From an uncultured Opitutales bacterium (lineage in GTDB: Bacteria > Verrucomicrobiota > Verrucomicrobiia > Opitutales > Intestinicryptomonadaceae), in assembly GCA_900548185.1 (NCBI GenBank), contig URJJ01000013.1, positions 1 to 51,251 on the forward strand: 51,251 nucleotides of DNA, in the 5' to 3' direction. The position numbers and the translations under genes are program-made. Positions 24,383-33,138 of this stretch are shown one piece after another; position 1 is the first letter of the stretch, and each line of letters opens with the position of its first letter. The notes under the pieces were generated by a model that was not told the origin of the DNA, searched no databases, and saw only the letters and a program-made list of their open reading frames with translations.

Positions 24383-27300
24383 ATGAGCAACGACCTAAAA
24401 GAAAAGGGCTCCATATCGGACGTGTTTATAAAACGCCCGGTTATGACCATCCTGCTTGCGCTGTCCGCGCTTCTGTTCGGCCTGTATTCGTACAAGGCCA
24501 TGCCGGTGAACGACCTCCCCGGCGTGGACTATCCCGTCATCCAGGTGTCGGCGTCCTATCCGGGCGCCGACCCGTCGATTATGGCGGCGAACGTCGCCTC
24601 CCCGCTGGAGCAGCAGTTCATGCAGATTCCGGGCATCGAGATGGTGACTTCGGCAAACTCCTTCGGCTCATCGAGGCTCGTTTTGCAGTTCGCGCTTTCA
24701 AAGAGCATCGACGCTGCGGCGACCGACGTGCAGTCGGCAATCCAGCGCGCGATGGGCAATCTCCCCTCCGACCTCCCGTCGCCCCCGTCCTTTACGAAGG
24801 ACAACCCGAACGACATGCCGATACTCCTGTTTTCGGTGCTGAGCGACGCCATGACGGAGGGCGAGCTTTACGAGTACGCGTTCTCCGAAATATCCCAGAA
24901 GCTCACGATGATAGACGGCGTGTCGAAGGTCGACATCTACGGTTCGCCGCGCGCGGTCAGGGTGGAGGCCGACACGCAGAAGCTTTACAGCATGGGGCTC
25001 ACGATGACGGACCTTAAAACGGCCCTCTCGCGCACCTCGAACATGTTCGGCGCGGGCCAGCTTGAAGGGCCCACAAACCAGTTCGTCCTGCTCCCGAAAA
25101 CCCAGCTCAGCCGCGCCCAGGACTACGAGAACATCATCGTATCCTACCGAGGGGGAAGCCCCATCTTCCTCAGGGACGTAGCCAAGGTCGTAAACGGACT
25201 CCAGGCGGACACCCTCAACAAGTCCTTCTTCACCACAGTCGACACCGGCATGGACTTGAAGACGGCAAGCTCCGTCATCATGGCCGTCAGAAAGAGCGCC
25301 TCCGGCAACGCCATAACCACTGTCGCCGCGATACGCGACAAGATAGCCGAAATCAACAGCCAGCTTCCCGCCTCCGTCAAGGTGATTCAGACCTACGACC
25401 GCTCCCAGCTAATCGTGGACAACATAAACGACGTCGAAGAGACCATCCTCATCGCCTTCGTTCTGGTCGTCATCGTCATCTTCCTCTTCCTCGGCCGAAT
25501 ACGCGACACGGTGATACCCGCCATCGCGCTGCCGTTTTCGCTGGTGCTCACGTTCATCTTCATGCATTCGTTCGGCTTTTCGCTGAACAACCTCTCCCTC
25601 ATGGGGCTGACCATGGCGATAGGCTTTCTGGTGGACGACGCCATCGTGTTCCTTGAAAACACCGTGCGCAGGATGGAGGACTTCAACGAGTCCCCCATGG
25701 CGGCCACGTTCGCGTCGGCCCGCGAGATAAGCTTCACGATTTTGAGCATGACGCTTTCGCTTGCGGCCGTGTTCATCCCGCTTGTATTCATGTCCGGCAT
25801 AGTCGGGCGCGTGTTCAAGGAGTTCTCCGTAACCATCATGACGGCGACCATCATGTCGGGCATCGTCAGCCTCACGCTGACCCCGCTCATGTGCGCCCGC
25901 GTGCTCCAGGGCAGGAAGAAGGACAACGAGGACAAGACCGTGATAGAGCGCATGGCGCACCGCATCGAGGCCTCGTTTCTCAGGTTCTACAGCCCGACTT
26001 TGAGCTGGATGCTCAGGCAGAACCTGCTCGCCGCCGCAATGCTTGCAGCGTCGCTCTACGGAACCTACTGGTTCGGCATGAACCTCCCCAAAATCTTTTT
26101 CCCCGACGGCGACAGCGGCCTTTCATTCGGCGCGTTCATAACGACCTCGAAAAGCTCCCCGAGGGAGCTTGGGCGCCTCCAGGAAAACATTTACAACATC
26201 GTCTCCACGACCCCCGGCGTCCAGAGCGCGGTTTTGGTATCCGGCGTCTCCGGCTTCATGACCTCCAACCAGGGCATAGTCTTTACCATAATGGACCCGA
26301 TGGACATGCGCCCCAAGGGGGCCGACGGCAAGCCGCTTTCTACGCAGCAGATTTCGCAGTCCATATCCTCGCGCGCGTTCATGATACCGGGCGTTTACAT
26401 GGTGCTCACCCCGCAGCCTGTTCTCAAGATTTCGACGGGCGCAGTGTCAACCACGCTCGGCAAATACCAGTTCGCCCTCACCAGCATGGACGACGCCAAG
26501 CTCTACGAGGCGGCCGGCAGGCTCATCGCAAAGATGAACGAAAAGCGCGGCGTGCTCTTTTCCAGCGTCAATTCCGACATGTACCTCGACAACCCGCAGG
26601 TCGTCCTTGAGCTGGACCGCGAGAAGGCGTCGATGCTCGGGGTGAGCGCAAACGCCTTCTCTTCGGTATTCCAGGACGCCTACGCGAAGTTCTACTACTA
26701 CCTTATTAAGACCACCTTCAACCAGTACTGGTCCATCCTCGAGGCGGACGCCTCTGAGCGCAACTACATCAGCAACCTTGAGGGCCTGTTCTTCGCCCCC
26801 GACTCGGTGGTGACGGGCGGCCAGCCTGTGAGGCCCCTGACCGGAAGCGACCTGCAAAGCTCCGCCTACGACATTTCCAGCCTCATCCCCTTCGCCTCGA
26901 TAGGCTCTACCCAGACGGTGCTGGCGCCCGTGACCGTAAACCACATCGACAACTTCCCATCCGTCACAATATCATTCAACCTCCAGGACGGCGTGGCGAT
27001 AAGCGAGGTGATAAGCTGGCTGACCCCGGTTGCGGAGGAGACCCTACCGGATTCGGTTTCCGGCAAATTCATCGGCGAGGCCGTGACGTTTTCGGAGACG
27101 ATGTTCAGCCTCGTTGTCCTCATGTTTGTCGCGGTGTTTGTGATGTACGTGATTCTCGGCATACTCTACGAGAGCTACATGCACCCGTTCACCGTGCTTG
27201 TCGCGCTGCCCGTGGCGGTTGTGGGCGGCCTCGCCAGCCTGTACCTGGGCGGCATGGAAATATCCATTTATTCGGCAATCGGCATATTCATGCTCATGGG

Positions 27301-27646
27301 CATCGTGAAGAAAAACGGCATATTGGTGGTGGACTTTGCCATCGCCCGCCAGCGCGAGGGCAGGACTCCCCGCGACGCCGTGCACGAGGCCTGCATGGAG
27401 CGCTTCCGCCCGATTATAATGACCACGGCCGCCGCCCTCATGGGTATGCTGCCGATAGCCCTGGGCTGGGGCAAGGCCGACGCCGCAAGCCGCATACCGC
27501 TGGGCGTCGTGGTTGTGGGCGGCCTCGTGTTTTCGCAGATAGTAACCCTCTACCTGACTCCCGTCGTGTACGTTTGGTTCGACTGGATACAGACCCACAT
27601 CCTCGATAAAATCGGCTTTTTCAAGCGCGGCGATTTGAACGATTAA
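24383..27646 (+). CDS. RND-family efflux pump (AcrB/MdtB/MdtC-like)
   Basis: A 1087-residue pump with the usual 12 membrane segments and two large periplasmic loops. N-terminal VFIKRPVMTILLALSALLFG and YPGADPSIMAANVASPLEQQ are typical. The proton-relay aspartates are in TM4 (MAIGFLVDDAIVFLENTVRR), and the TM10 lysine lies in GIVKKNGILVVDFA. The segment SLTLTPLMCARVL marks TM6. Length slightly exceeds AcrB (about 1040). The sequence style (LPGVDYPVIQVSASYPG) is closer to MdtB/MdtC-type hydrophobic-amphiphilic exporters than to heavy-metal pumps. Substrates cannot be told from sequence; drugs, bile acids or envelope by-products are possible. Confidence 0.95.
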   Translation: MSNDLKEKGSISDVFIKRPVMTILLALSALLFGLYSYKAMPVNDLPGVDYPVIQVSASYPGADPSIMAANVASPLEQQFMQIPGIEMVTSANSFGSSRLVLQFALSKSIDAAATDVQSAIQRAMGNLPSDLPSPPSFTKDNPNDMPILLFSVLSDAMTEGELYEYAFSEISQKLTMIDGVSKVDIYGSPRAVRVEADTQKLYSMGLTMTDLKTALSRTSNMFGAGQLEGPTNQFVLLPKTQLSRAQDYENIIVSYRGGSPIFLRDVAKVVNGLQADTLNKSFFTTVDTGMDLKTASSVIMAVRKSASGNAITTVAAIRDKIAEINSQLPASVKVIQTYDRSQLIVDNINDVEETILIAFVLVVIVIFLFLGRIRDTVIPAIALPFSLVLTFIFMHSFGFSLNNLSLMGLTMAIGFLVDDAIVFLENTVRRMEDFNESPMAATFASAREISFTILSMTLSLAAVFIPLVFMSGIVGRVFKEFSVTIMTATIMSGIVSLTLTPLMCARVLQGRKKDNEDKTVIERMAHRIEASFLRFYSPTLSWMLRQNLLAAAMLAASLYGTYWFGMNLPKIFFPDGDSGLSFGAFITTSKSSPRELGRLQENIYNIVSTTPGVQSAVLVSGVSGFMTSNQGIVFTIMDPMDMRPKGADGKPLSTQQISQSISSRAFMIPGVYMVLTPQPVLKISTGAVSTTLGKYQFALTSMDDAKLYEAAGRLIAKMNEKRGVLFSSVNSDMYLDNPQVVLELDREKASMLGVSANAFSSVFQDAYAKFYYYLIKTTFNQYWSILEADASERNYISNLEGLFFAPDSVVTGGQPVRPLTGSDLQSSAYDISSLIPFASIGSTQTVLAPVTVNHIDNFPSVTISFNLQDGVAISEVISWLTPVAEETLPDSVSGKFIGEAVTFSETMFSLVVLMFVAVFVMYVILGILYESYMHPFTVLVALPVAVVGGLASLYLGGMEISIYSAIGIFMLMGIVKKNGILVVDFAIARQREGRTPRDAVHEACMERFRPIIMTTAAALMGMLPIALGWGKADAASRIPLGVVVVGGLVFSQIVTLYLTPVVYVWFDWIQTHILDKIGFFKRGDLND

Positions 27647-27660
27647 AACAGGATTTCAGA

Positions 27661-29172
27661 ATGAAAAATACACATGTTTCGATTTTTGCCGCCGCCGCTC
27701 TTTCGCTTTTGCTTGGCGCGTGCGTGTCGGTGGACAGCCGCGTCTCGGAGACCCCTTCGCGCTACTGGAAGGCTCCAAAGGACGCCCTCCCCGAGGAGTA
27801 CTTCTCCCCGTCGCAGATAAGGACGGACTCGATAGAGCGCGCCTCCGCAGAGGGCGGGGCGAAGGGGGCCGCGACGGCCTCCGACAAGCTCGTCTCCGGG
27901 GCGGTGCTTTCGCTGCCGGACCTCGTGGATATTGCCCTTGAAAACAACACCGTGACGCGCCAGTACTGGTTTCAGGCCAAGGTGTACGCCGCGCAGAAGG
28001 GCCAGACCGACGCGCAGTACATGCCGTCCGTCTCCGTAGGCGCGCAGGTTTACTACAAAAAGACGCGGCAGATCAGCACCTCCCCGCTCGGGATAGGCAC
28101 CTACTGGGACGTGGGCTACGGGCCGTCGCTGCAAATGAACTGGCTTCTTTATAACTTCGGAAAGCGCGAGGCGCAGTCCGACGCGGCGCGCGAGAGCCTG
28201 CGGGCTGCGAATTTCGACTTCAACCAGTCCATCCAGGACGTAGTTTTGAACGTCTATGTCGGCTACTTCAACCTTTACAGCGCGATTAGTTCCGTAAAGA
28301 CGGCCGAGGCCAACCTCGAGGACGCCCGCAACGCCTATAAGGACGCGGCCGCGCGCCTTGAAAACAACGTCGGCAGGAAGCAGGACGCCCTCCGCGCCCT
28401 GGCAAACGCAAAGAACGCCGAGTACGCCCTCGAACAGGCGCGCGCTTCGGTGGAGGACGCAAGGGCCTCGCTCGCCTCCGCCCTCGGCGTGGAGGTTTCG
28501 CAGAACCTGAACATATCCGAGGATTTCGTCCTGCCCTCCAGCCCGGAGGCTGAAAAGAAAATCGAGGAGCTCATGGCCTCGGCGCTTCGCGAGCGCCAGA
28601 GCGTGCTCGCCGCCTACTCCAGGCTTGGGGCGGCCGCCCACAACACCCGCGCCAGCGAGCGCAACTTCCTGCCTGAAATAGGCGGGGTGGGCGCGATGGA
28701 ATGGGTCGATTTTGCAAACGACCGCTACTACCATGCGCCGAGCAACAACTACATGATAGGCGCCACTCTCTCCTGGAACATATTCGACGGTTTTGCAAAC
28801 CAGTACGAGCTTATAAGCGCCAAGGCGAAGGAGCGCGCCGCCGCCCAGCAGCTCAAGGCGGAGGAAATCTCCATAATATCGAACGTGTGGACGAACTTTT
28901 ACGCCTATAAGAGCGCCCTGAAGCAGCTCGAAAGCACTTCCGCGGCTGTCCAGGCGGCGGAGGAGGCATACAGCGCAACCGACGAGGCATACAAAAGCGG
29001 CGTGGGCACGCTCACCGACCTTCTGAATTCCCAGTCGCTCCTCGCCCAGGCGAGGCAGCAGAAGGTGTCGGCCGAGGCGTTTCTCGCCATCTCCGTCGCG
29101 CGCCTCGCGCATGCGACGGGGGCCCTCACAGGCGGCATCGCCCCTGACGGGGATTCCGCTTCCGAGGGGTAA
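27661..29172 (+). CDS. TolC/NodT-family outer-membrane efflux lipoprotein
   Basis: A 503-residue protein with a lipobox LLGAC (Cys21), so it is an acylated outer-membrane factor. Two homologous halves each contain strand-helix repeats: LPDLVDIALENNTVTRQYWFQAKVYAAQKG in the first and SALRERQSVLAAYSRLGAAAHNTRASERNFLPEIGG in the second. The late GVGTLTDLLNSQSLLAQARQQ motif is a TolC-family signature. It forms the trimeric channel of the tripartite pump. It starts 14 bp after the pump stop, with AGGA about 10 bp upstream of the ATG. A strong terminator follows, closing a three-gene operon. Confidence 0.94.
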   Translation: MKNTHVSIFAAAALSLLLGACVSVDSRVSETPSRYWKAPKDALPEEYFSPSQIRTDSIERASAEGGAKGAATASDKLVSGAVLSLPDLVDIALENNTVTRQYWFQAKVYAAQKGQTDAQYMPSVSVGAQVYYKKTRQISTSPLGIGTYWDVGYGPSLQMNWLLYNFGKREAQSDAARESLRAANFDFNQSIQDVVLNVYVGYFNLYSAISSVKTAEANLEDARNAYKDAAARLENNVGRKQDALRALANAKNAEYALEQARASVEDARASLASALGVEVSQNLNISEDFVLPSSPEAEKKIEELMASALRERQSVLAAYSRLGAAAHNTRASERNFLPEIGGVGAMEWVDFANDRYYHAPSNNYMIGATLSWNIFDGFANQYELISAKAKERAAAQQLKAEEISIISNVWTNFYAYKSALKQLESTSAAVQAAEEAYSATDEAYKSGVGTLTDLLNSQSLLAQARQQKVSAEAFLAISVARLAHATGALTGGIAPDGDSASEG

Positions 29173-29192
29173 GCTTCCCGGCATGGCTTTGC

Positions 29193-29232
29193 GCGCGGCC
29201 CTCCCTTTCGCGGGGGGCCGCGCATTTTTTTT
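29193..29232 (+). terminator. Intrinsic terminator of efflux operon
   Basis: GC-rich stem GCGCGGCCC/GGGCCGCGC (29193-29201 with 29215-29223) followed by A and nine T. A second hairpin, CGCAGGC/GCCTGCG (29285-29291 with 29302-29308), follows with a GATTTTGT tail and may be a backup. Confidence 0.88.
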
Positions 29233-29308
29233 TGCGGGGGGCGTCTGGCCGCTTTAATTTGCGCGCCGAGCGTGCGGCCGTTTGCGCAGGCTCCCTCCAG
29301 GGCCTGCG

Positions 29309-29770
29309 GATTTTGTATCGCGCCGCGAGGTTTGAGGGGGAAGAAACGAGAGTTTGAGGGAAAGAGGCTTGATGTTTGGGTATATTGACACATCTTGCGG
29401 AACGCGACCGCAGGCAGTCCGCCTTATCAGGCAGCCGATATTATTTTCCCCGCCAATCCCTGTTTTTCAAAACGTTCGATTTTTTCAGACTACCGCTCCC
29501 TGACGGCGATTTTTCCTCAAACAAATCCCGGACGAGCCGTCCGCAGCCTCCATGTTTTCGCGGCTTTCGGCGGGGAGAAGCGGCTTTTGGCGACTCCTCA
29601 AACCTTTTTTAAGTAAAATCACCGTCGCGCGGTTTTCGCCGTTTGCCTCCCTCTTTCAGTCGCTTCGGAATTGGCGCATTCCCCCCCGGCGCGCCCCGCC
29701 TCCGCTCCGGACTTCGTGCATCGCGGCCGAATGGCCGGCGCGTCCGGTGTGATTTTAGCGCACAAATGGC
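29309..29770. other. 460-bp intergenic stretch, no gene recognised
   Basis: The stretch is more AT-rich than the neighbouring genes. It has a direct repeat TTTGAGGG at 29331 and 29353 (22-bp period) and an isolated TTGACA at 29385 with no matching -10. Short frames show no conserved features. It could hold an undetected small RNA, but nothing positive supports one. Confidence 0.4.
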
Positions 29771-29799
29771 TTGAAGTCCGGCCGTTTTGGGGGCATTGT
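29771..29799 (+). promoter_or_regulatory. Promoter of DUF1080 lipoprotein gene
   Basis: TTGAAG, exactly 17 bp, CATTGT, then 7 bp to the ATG at 29807. Again the predicted transcription start coincides with the start codon. Confidence 0.6.
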
Positions 29800-29806
29800 G
29801 GATTTC

Positions 29807-30451
29807 ATGAAACGTTTATTCATTTTTGGGGCGGCCGCTCTTTTATTCGGATGCGCCGAATCGGCCGATTTGTTCAATAAAGACCTCTCGAACGCGGAGT
29901 GCAAAAAGCCCGTGTGGAGCTTCGGCGAGGACGGCGCCCTCGGCTCGACCGTCGATGAAATCCTTTGGACCAAGGACGACTATGAGAATTTCGAGCTCGA
30001 GCTCGAATACAAGGTGACCCCGGAGGGGAACGGAGGCATCATAGTGTACTCCACAAATACCGACAACTGGATTCCCGACTCCATAGAGGTTCAGATTGGC
30101 GACTACGACTACTGGCTCGAAAAGTTCGGGCCCAACGGCACTGACGGGGCCATATTCGGCTTCCAGGGGGTTAAAAAGCGCTTCTCCAAGCCGCTAGGCG
30201 AATGGAACACCCTCAGGATGGTCTGCCGGGGCACGTCAATAAAAGTTTACATAAACGGCGAGCTTGCCAACGATTTTGACATGACGAAATTTACGGATTC
30301 CAAGAAGAATCCCGACGGCACCGTTCCCTTCAAGTGGCTCCAGAACACCCCGCGCAGCGAGGTCGCCACAAAGGGCCGCATAGGGTTTCAGGGGCACCAC
30401 GGCAAGGGCGACGCCTTCTACCGCAACCTGAAGATAAAAAAGCTCGACTAG
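29807..30451 (+). CDS. DUF1080 (concanavalin A-like) lipoprotein
   Basis: A 214-residue protein from the ATG at 29807, chosen because it begins a lipoprotein signal with lipobox LFGC (Cys16). The mature part fits the 3-keto-disaccharide hydrolase/DUF1080 fold: ILWTKDDYENFELELEYKVTPEGNGGIIVYS, PDSIEVQIGDYDYW, GAIFG, GEWNTLRMVCRGTSIKVYINGELAND, and a final GRIGFQGHHGKGDAFYRNLKIKKL. The family is common in Planctomycetota and Verrucomicrobiota and acts on, or binds, carbohydrates outside the cytoplasm. The specific substrate is unknown. It forms a single-gene unit between two terminators. Confidence 0.88.
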   Translation: MKRLFIFGAAALLFGCAESADLFNKDLSNAECKKPVWSFGEDGALGSTVDEILWTKDDYENFELELEYKVTPEGNGGIIVYSTNTDNWIPDSIEVQIGDYDYWLEKFGPNGTDGAIFGFQGVKKRFSKPLGEWNTLRMVCRGTSIKVYINGELANDFDMTKFTDSKKNPDGTVPFKWLQNTPRSEVATKGRIGFQGHHGKGDAFYRNLKIKKLD

Positions 30452-30500
30452 GGGCGGTTCATCCTTTGCCGAGCCGCCCGCATGGGCGCGCACGGACTGG

Positions 30501-30527
30501 CGGCGGCAGCATTTGCCGCCGTTTTTT
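30501..30527 (+). terminator. Intrinsic terminator after DUF1080 gene
   Basis: Perfect 8-bp stem CGGCGGCA/TGCCGCCG with a 5-nt loop, followed by six T. Confidence 0.92.
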
Positions 30528-30528
30528 A

Positions 30529-30556
30529 TTGCGAAGCTCCCGCTCTTCTTTTGAAT
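30529..30556 (+). promoter_or_regulatory. Candidate promoter of hisA
   Basis: TTGCGA, 16 bp, TTGAAT, then 7 bp to the ATG at 30564. It starts immediately after the preceding terminator and shares the leaderless geometry seen elsewhere. Confidence 0.5.
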
Positions 30557-30563
30557 GGCCTGA

Positions 30564-31289
30564 ATGAGAATTTATCCGGCAATCGACATAAAGGACGGCA
30601 AATGCGTTCGGCTGCGCCGCGGGGAAGCCTCCGACAAGACCGTGTATTTTGAAAACCCGATGGACGCCGCGCGGGCGTTTGCGGACGCCGGGGCCGACAG
30701 AATCCACGTAGTCGACCTTGACGGCGCGTTTGCCGGGAATCTCGCCAATATGAACGCGGTTTCCGGCATAGCTTCCCTTGGAATATTTGTAGAGCTGGGC
30801 GGCGGGATGCGCAGCGCGGACGCGGTGAGGAGGGCTTTCGATGCCGGAGTTTCCCGCGCGATAGTGGGCACCAGGGCCTGCACGAATCCGGAGTTTGCAG
30901 GCGAGCTCGTGGGGCTTTTCGGCGAGAGAATCGCGGTGGGAATCGACGCCAAGGACGGGATGGTCGCCATAAAGGGCTGGGTGGAGGTCTCTGAAAGGAA
31001 GGCTTCCGATTTTGCCGTGCAGATGGCGGAAATGGGGGTAAAGTACTTCGTCTATACCGACATTTCGACAGACGGAATGCTATCCGGCCCGAATCTGGCG
31101 GCGCAGGCTGCCATGCGCGACATCCTCTCGCCGTTCGGAGCCTCGCTAATCGCTTCCGGGGGCGTCTCATGCCGCGAGGACATCGAGGCGCTGAACGCGC
31201 TCGGAGGGCTTGAAGGCGCGATTGTTGGAAAGGCCATCTATGAAAAGCGGGTGGACCTGAGGGAGCTTCTTTCCATCGTGCGCGGCTAG
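30564..31289 (+). CDS. hisA: HisA: ProFAR isomerase of histidine biosynthesis
   Basis: A 241-residue TIM-barrel enzyme that isomerises the aminoaldose ProFAR to the aminoketose PRFAR, the fourth step of histidine synthesis. Seen: IYPAIDIKDGKCVRL with the catalytic base Asp8, VDLDGAFAGN, ELGGGMRS and the phosphate loop RAIVGTRA. The second catalytic aspartate lies in YTDISTDGML, and the second phosphate site is IASGGVSCRED. Key residues and length are normal. No other his gene is in the window, so hisA is separated from the rest of the pathway here. It does not look like PriA or TrpF. Confidence 0.95.
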   Translation: MRIYPAIDIKDGKCVRLRRGEASDKTVYFENPMDAARAFADAGADRIHVVDLDGAFAGNLANMNAVSGIASLGIFVELGGGMRSADAVRRAFDAGVSRAIVGTRACTNPEFAGELVGLFGERIAVGIDAKDGMVAIKGWVEVSERKASDFAVQMAEMGVKYFVYTDISTDGMLSGPNLAAQAAMRDILSPFGASLIASGGVSCREDIEALNALGGLEGAIVGKAIYEKRVDLRELLSIVRG

Positions 31290-31319
31290 AATCTTCGCGC
31301 CTGCTTTTTTGCGTTTTTG

Positions 31320-31341
31320 GGGCCGGGCTTTCCGGCCCTTT
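31320..31341 (+). terminator. Weak terminator-like hairpin after hisA
   Basis: Stem GGGCCGG/CCGGCCC with a 5-nt loop, followed only by TTT. It lies 30 bp after the hisA stop. Confidence 0.45.
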
Positions 31342-31535
31342 CGCATATTGGCGCAAAACTTGGGGCGGGGGATGCCGAGCGCGTGGCGTGATTTTTATTC
31401 GCCGAAATTTTTGGGCTTCTGGCCCGGGCCGCCTTGCAGGCGGGTTTTAAATGCGCAATGAGGGGCGGTTTTTGGGCAAATTAAAACAATTTTTTGTTCC
31501 TTTATTTTATAAGGATACGGAAAGCGTATTCTCAA

Positions 31536-31802
31536 ATGGAATTTTACGAGGATAAGCCCTCCCCGTCCAACCTGCCTCGAAACGCCGCCTGGTTTTTCGT
31601 TTCTTTCGGGGGCACTCTAATCTATGCCAGACCCTTTGATTTTTTAGTGCGCGGGCAAATGGCAGGCCCGGAGGACTTTATTTATAAGGATTTGCGGCCA
31701 ATCCCTCCGCTTAAAGGGCGCAAGCGTCCGCAGGATAAAAACGCTCAATTATTGATACGGCGGCCGTCCGGTTGCGGCGCGCTCGCCCCCGAAGTCCCGT
31801 AA
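31536..31802 (+). CDS. Possible small protein of unknown function
   Basis: An 88-residue frame from the ATG at 31536 (an ATG at 31494 also lies in frame). The first 65 residues have a mixed composition unlike typical GC-rich shadow frames, with NAAWFFVSFGGTLIYARPFDFLVRGQMAGPEDF. The last 15 residues look random. AT-rich sequence before the start could hold a promoter. I recognise no family. It is convergent with the EamA gene. It may be spurious. Confidence 0.28.
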   Translation: MEFYEDKPSPSNLPRNAAWFFVSFGGTLIYARPFDFLVRGQMAGPEDFIYKDLRPIPPLKGRKRPQDKNAQLLIRRPSGCGALAPEVP

Positions 31803-31824
31803 TCCGCATTTCCTGAAGCGCGGA

Positions 31825-32247
31825 TTAGGAGAAGGCCACCATTATGGCTCCGGCTGCGATTGTCGCAATCCCGGCGGCCCCGAGGGGCGACACCCTTTCG
31901 CCCAGAAAGGCCATTGCTATGAGCGCGGCAAACACGACGCTCAGCTTGTCCACCGGGGCCACCTGGGTCACCTTCCCGTATTTGAGCGCCCAGAAGTAAA
32001 AGAGCCATGAGAGCGCGCCCGCCACTCCGCTTAGGCATATGAAGGCGAATGCGCGCCTGTCTGCGAGTATGTCGGAGACCATTGAAAGTTTTCCCTGCAC
32101 GGCGGCCACGCCGATGAGAAAAGCGGCCATGATTGCCGCGCGGACGGCCGTCGCGGTGTTCGCGTCAACGTTTTGCAAACCGACCTTGCCGAACACTCCG
32201 ACGAGGGCGGCGGTTATTGCCGATAGGAGGGCGAATATGAGCCACAT
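31825..32247 (-). CDS. Half-size EamA/DMT-family transporter
   Basis: A 140-residue protein with a single EamA repeat of five membrane segments (about 2-19, 33-50, 67-88, 95-115, 120-139). It ends in the typical APVDKLSVVFAALIAMAFLGERVSPLGAAGIATIAAGAIMV motif. Full DMT transporters have two such repeats; this half-size form probably works as a dimer, as in EmrE-like relatives. The substrate is unknown. It sits 101 bp downstream of thiE on the same strand, so a link with thiamine or precursor transport is possible but unsupported. Confidence 0.85.
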   Translation of the reverse strand: MWLIFALLSAITAALVGVFGKVGLQNVDANTATAVRAAIMAAFLIGVAAVQGKLSMVSDILADRRAFAFICLSGVAGALSWLFYFWALKYGKVTQVAPVDKLSVVFAALIAMAFLGERVSPLGAAGIATIAAGAIMVAFS

Positions 32248-32348
32248 GTTTTTGCCAAATTTTGCGTGTTGGGATTCCCGCCGGGATGCGCCTTTGGGCG
32301 GCCGTCCGCCGCGCGGATTTCAATTTCATTTTTTGCCGGGCGGGCGCG

Positions 32349-33020
32349 TCATGCTTCCCCGCGCCTCCGGGCGTGCCTGAGAAATTCCCCGGCGAGCTCC
32401 CTTGCGGCTTTTGCTGTGTCCGGGGCCATGAGCACGTCTGAGACTGCAACTATCCTCTCCGCGCCCGCTTCGGCCACCTCCCGCACGGTTTTCATGTTGA
32501 CGCCCCCTATGGCAAACCACGGCAGGCGGGGCTTCATTGATGCGGCGAAGCGCACAAGCCCAAGGCCCGCGGGCGCCCTGCCGGGCTTTGTCATGGTGGC
32601 GTACACGGGGCCCGTGGCGAAGTAGTCTATGACGCCGGCAAGGCTGTCGGCTGCCTGCGCCTGCTCCGGATTGTGGGTGGAAAGCCCTATGACCCTTCCG
32701 GGGCCGAGGGCGTCGCGCGCCTCGCGGGGGGGGATGTCGTCCTGGCCTATGTGGAGCCCCGCATGCGGCAGGGAGCGCGCGAGCTCCAGGTCGTCGTCTA
32801 TTATCAGTATGGGGGCGCTGGCGGAATCGAAAAGCGACAGGATTTCTCCGGCGATTGCGGCGCGTTCGGCGGAGGTTTCGCGCTTTGCGCGCAACTGCAC
32901 TATTCCGGCCCCCCCGGCTATCAGCGCGCGGCATTTTTCAAGCATCATGTCCCGGGCGACGTAGCCTGTGTCGAGTATCCCGTAGAAAATGCATTCTCTG
33001 AGCTTTTTTGCGTTGTCCAT
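32349..33020 (-). CDS. thiE: Thiamine-phosphate synthase
   Basis: A 223-residue TIM-barrel enzyme joining HMP diphosphate and thiazole phosphate into thiamine phosphate. Family motifs seen: IVQLRAKRET, ILIIDDDLELA, GLHIGQDD, GLSTHN, DYFATGPVYATMTKPG and AIGGVNMKTV. Lengths and spacing are normal. No other thi gene is nearby, and no TPP riboswitch (THI box) is visible in the short upstream region. The start lies 3 bp after a TTTGAC, and the upstream TTCCGG-17-TTTGAC pairing is too weak to call. Confidence 0.93.
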   Translation of the reverse strand: MDNAKKLRECIFYGILDTGYVARDMMLEKCRALIAGGAGIVQLRAKRETSAERAAIAGEILSLFDSASAPILIIDDDLELARSLPHAGLHIGQDDIPPREARDALGPGRVIGLSTHNPEQAQAADSLAGVIDYFATGPVYATMTKPGRAPAGLGLVRFAASMKPRLPWFAIGGVNMKTVREVAEAGAERIVAVSDVLMAPDTAKAARELAGEFLRHARRRGEA

Positions 33021-33138
33021 GTCGTCAAAGTTTTCCGGATTTCCCGCCGGAATGCGCGGGGCGCGCCGATGCGGGGACTGGCGCGGGGGTTCTTAGCTTT
33101 GCAGGCGGGGCGGGGGAACTGGCCGTGAGGGGGGAATC

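Noticed and set aside
25393..25965. Long reverse-strand frames within the RND pump gene
   Set aside because: They mirror the strong codon bias of the pump; the forward frame carries all family motifs.
27643..29184. 513-residue reverse-strand frame covering the TolC gene
   Set aside because: It is an antisense shadow of a lipoprotein gene with clear TolC motifs and ends inside the pump-TolC junction.
32248..33138. TPP riboswitch near thiE
   Set aside because: Only a short upstream region exists and no THI-box-like CUGAGA sequence was seen.
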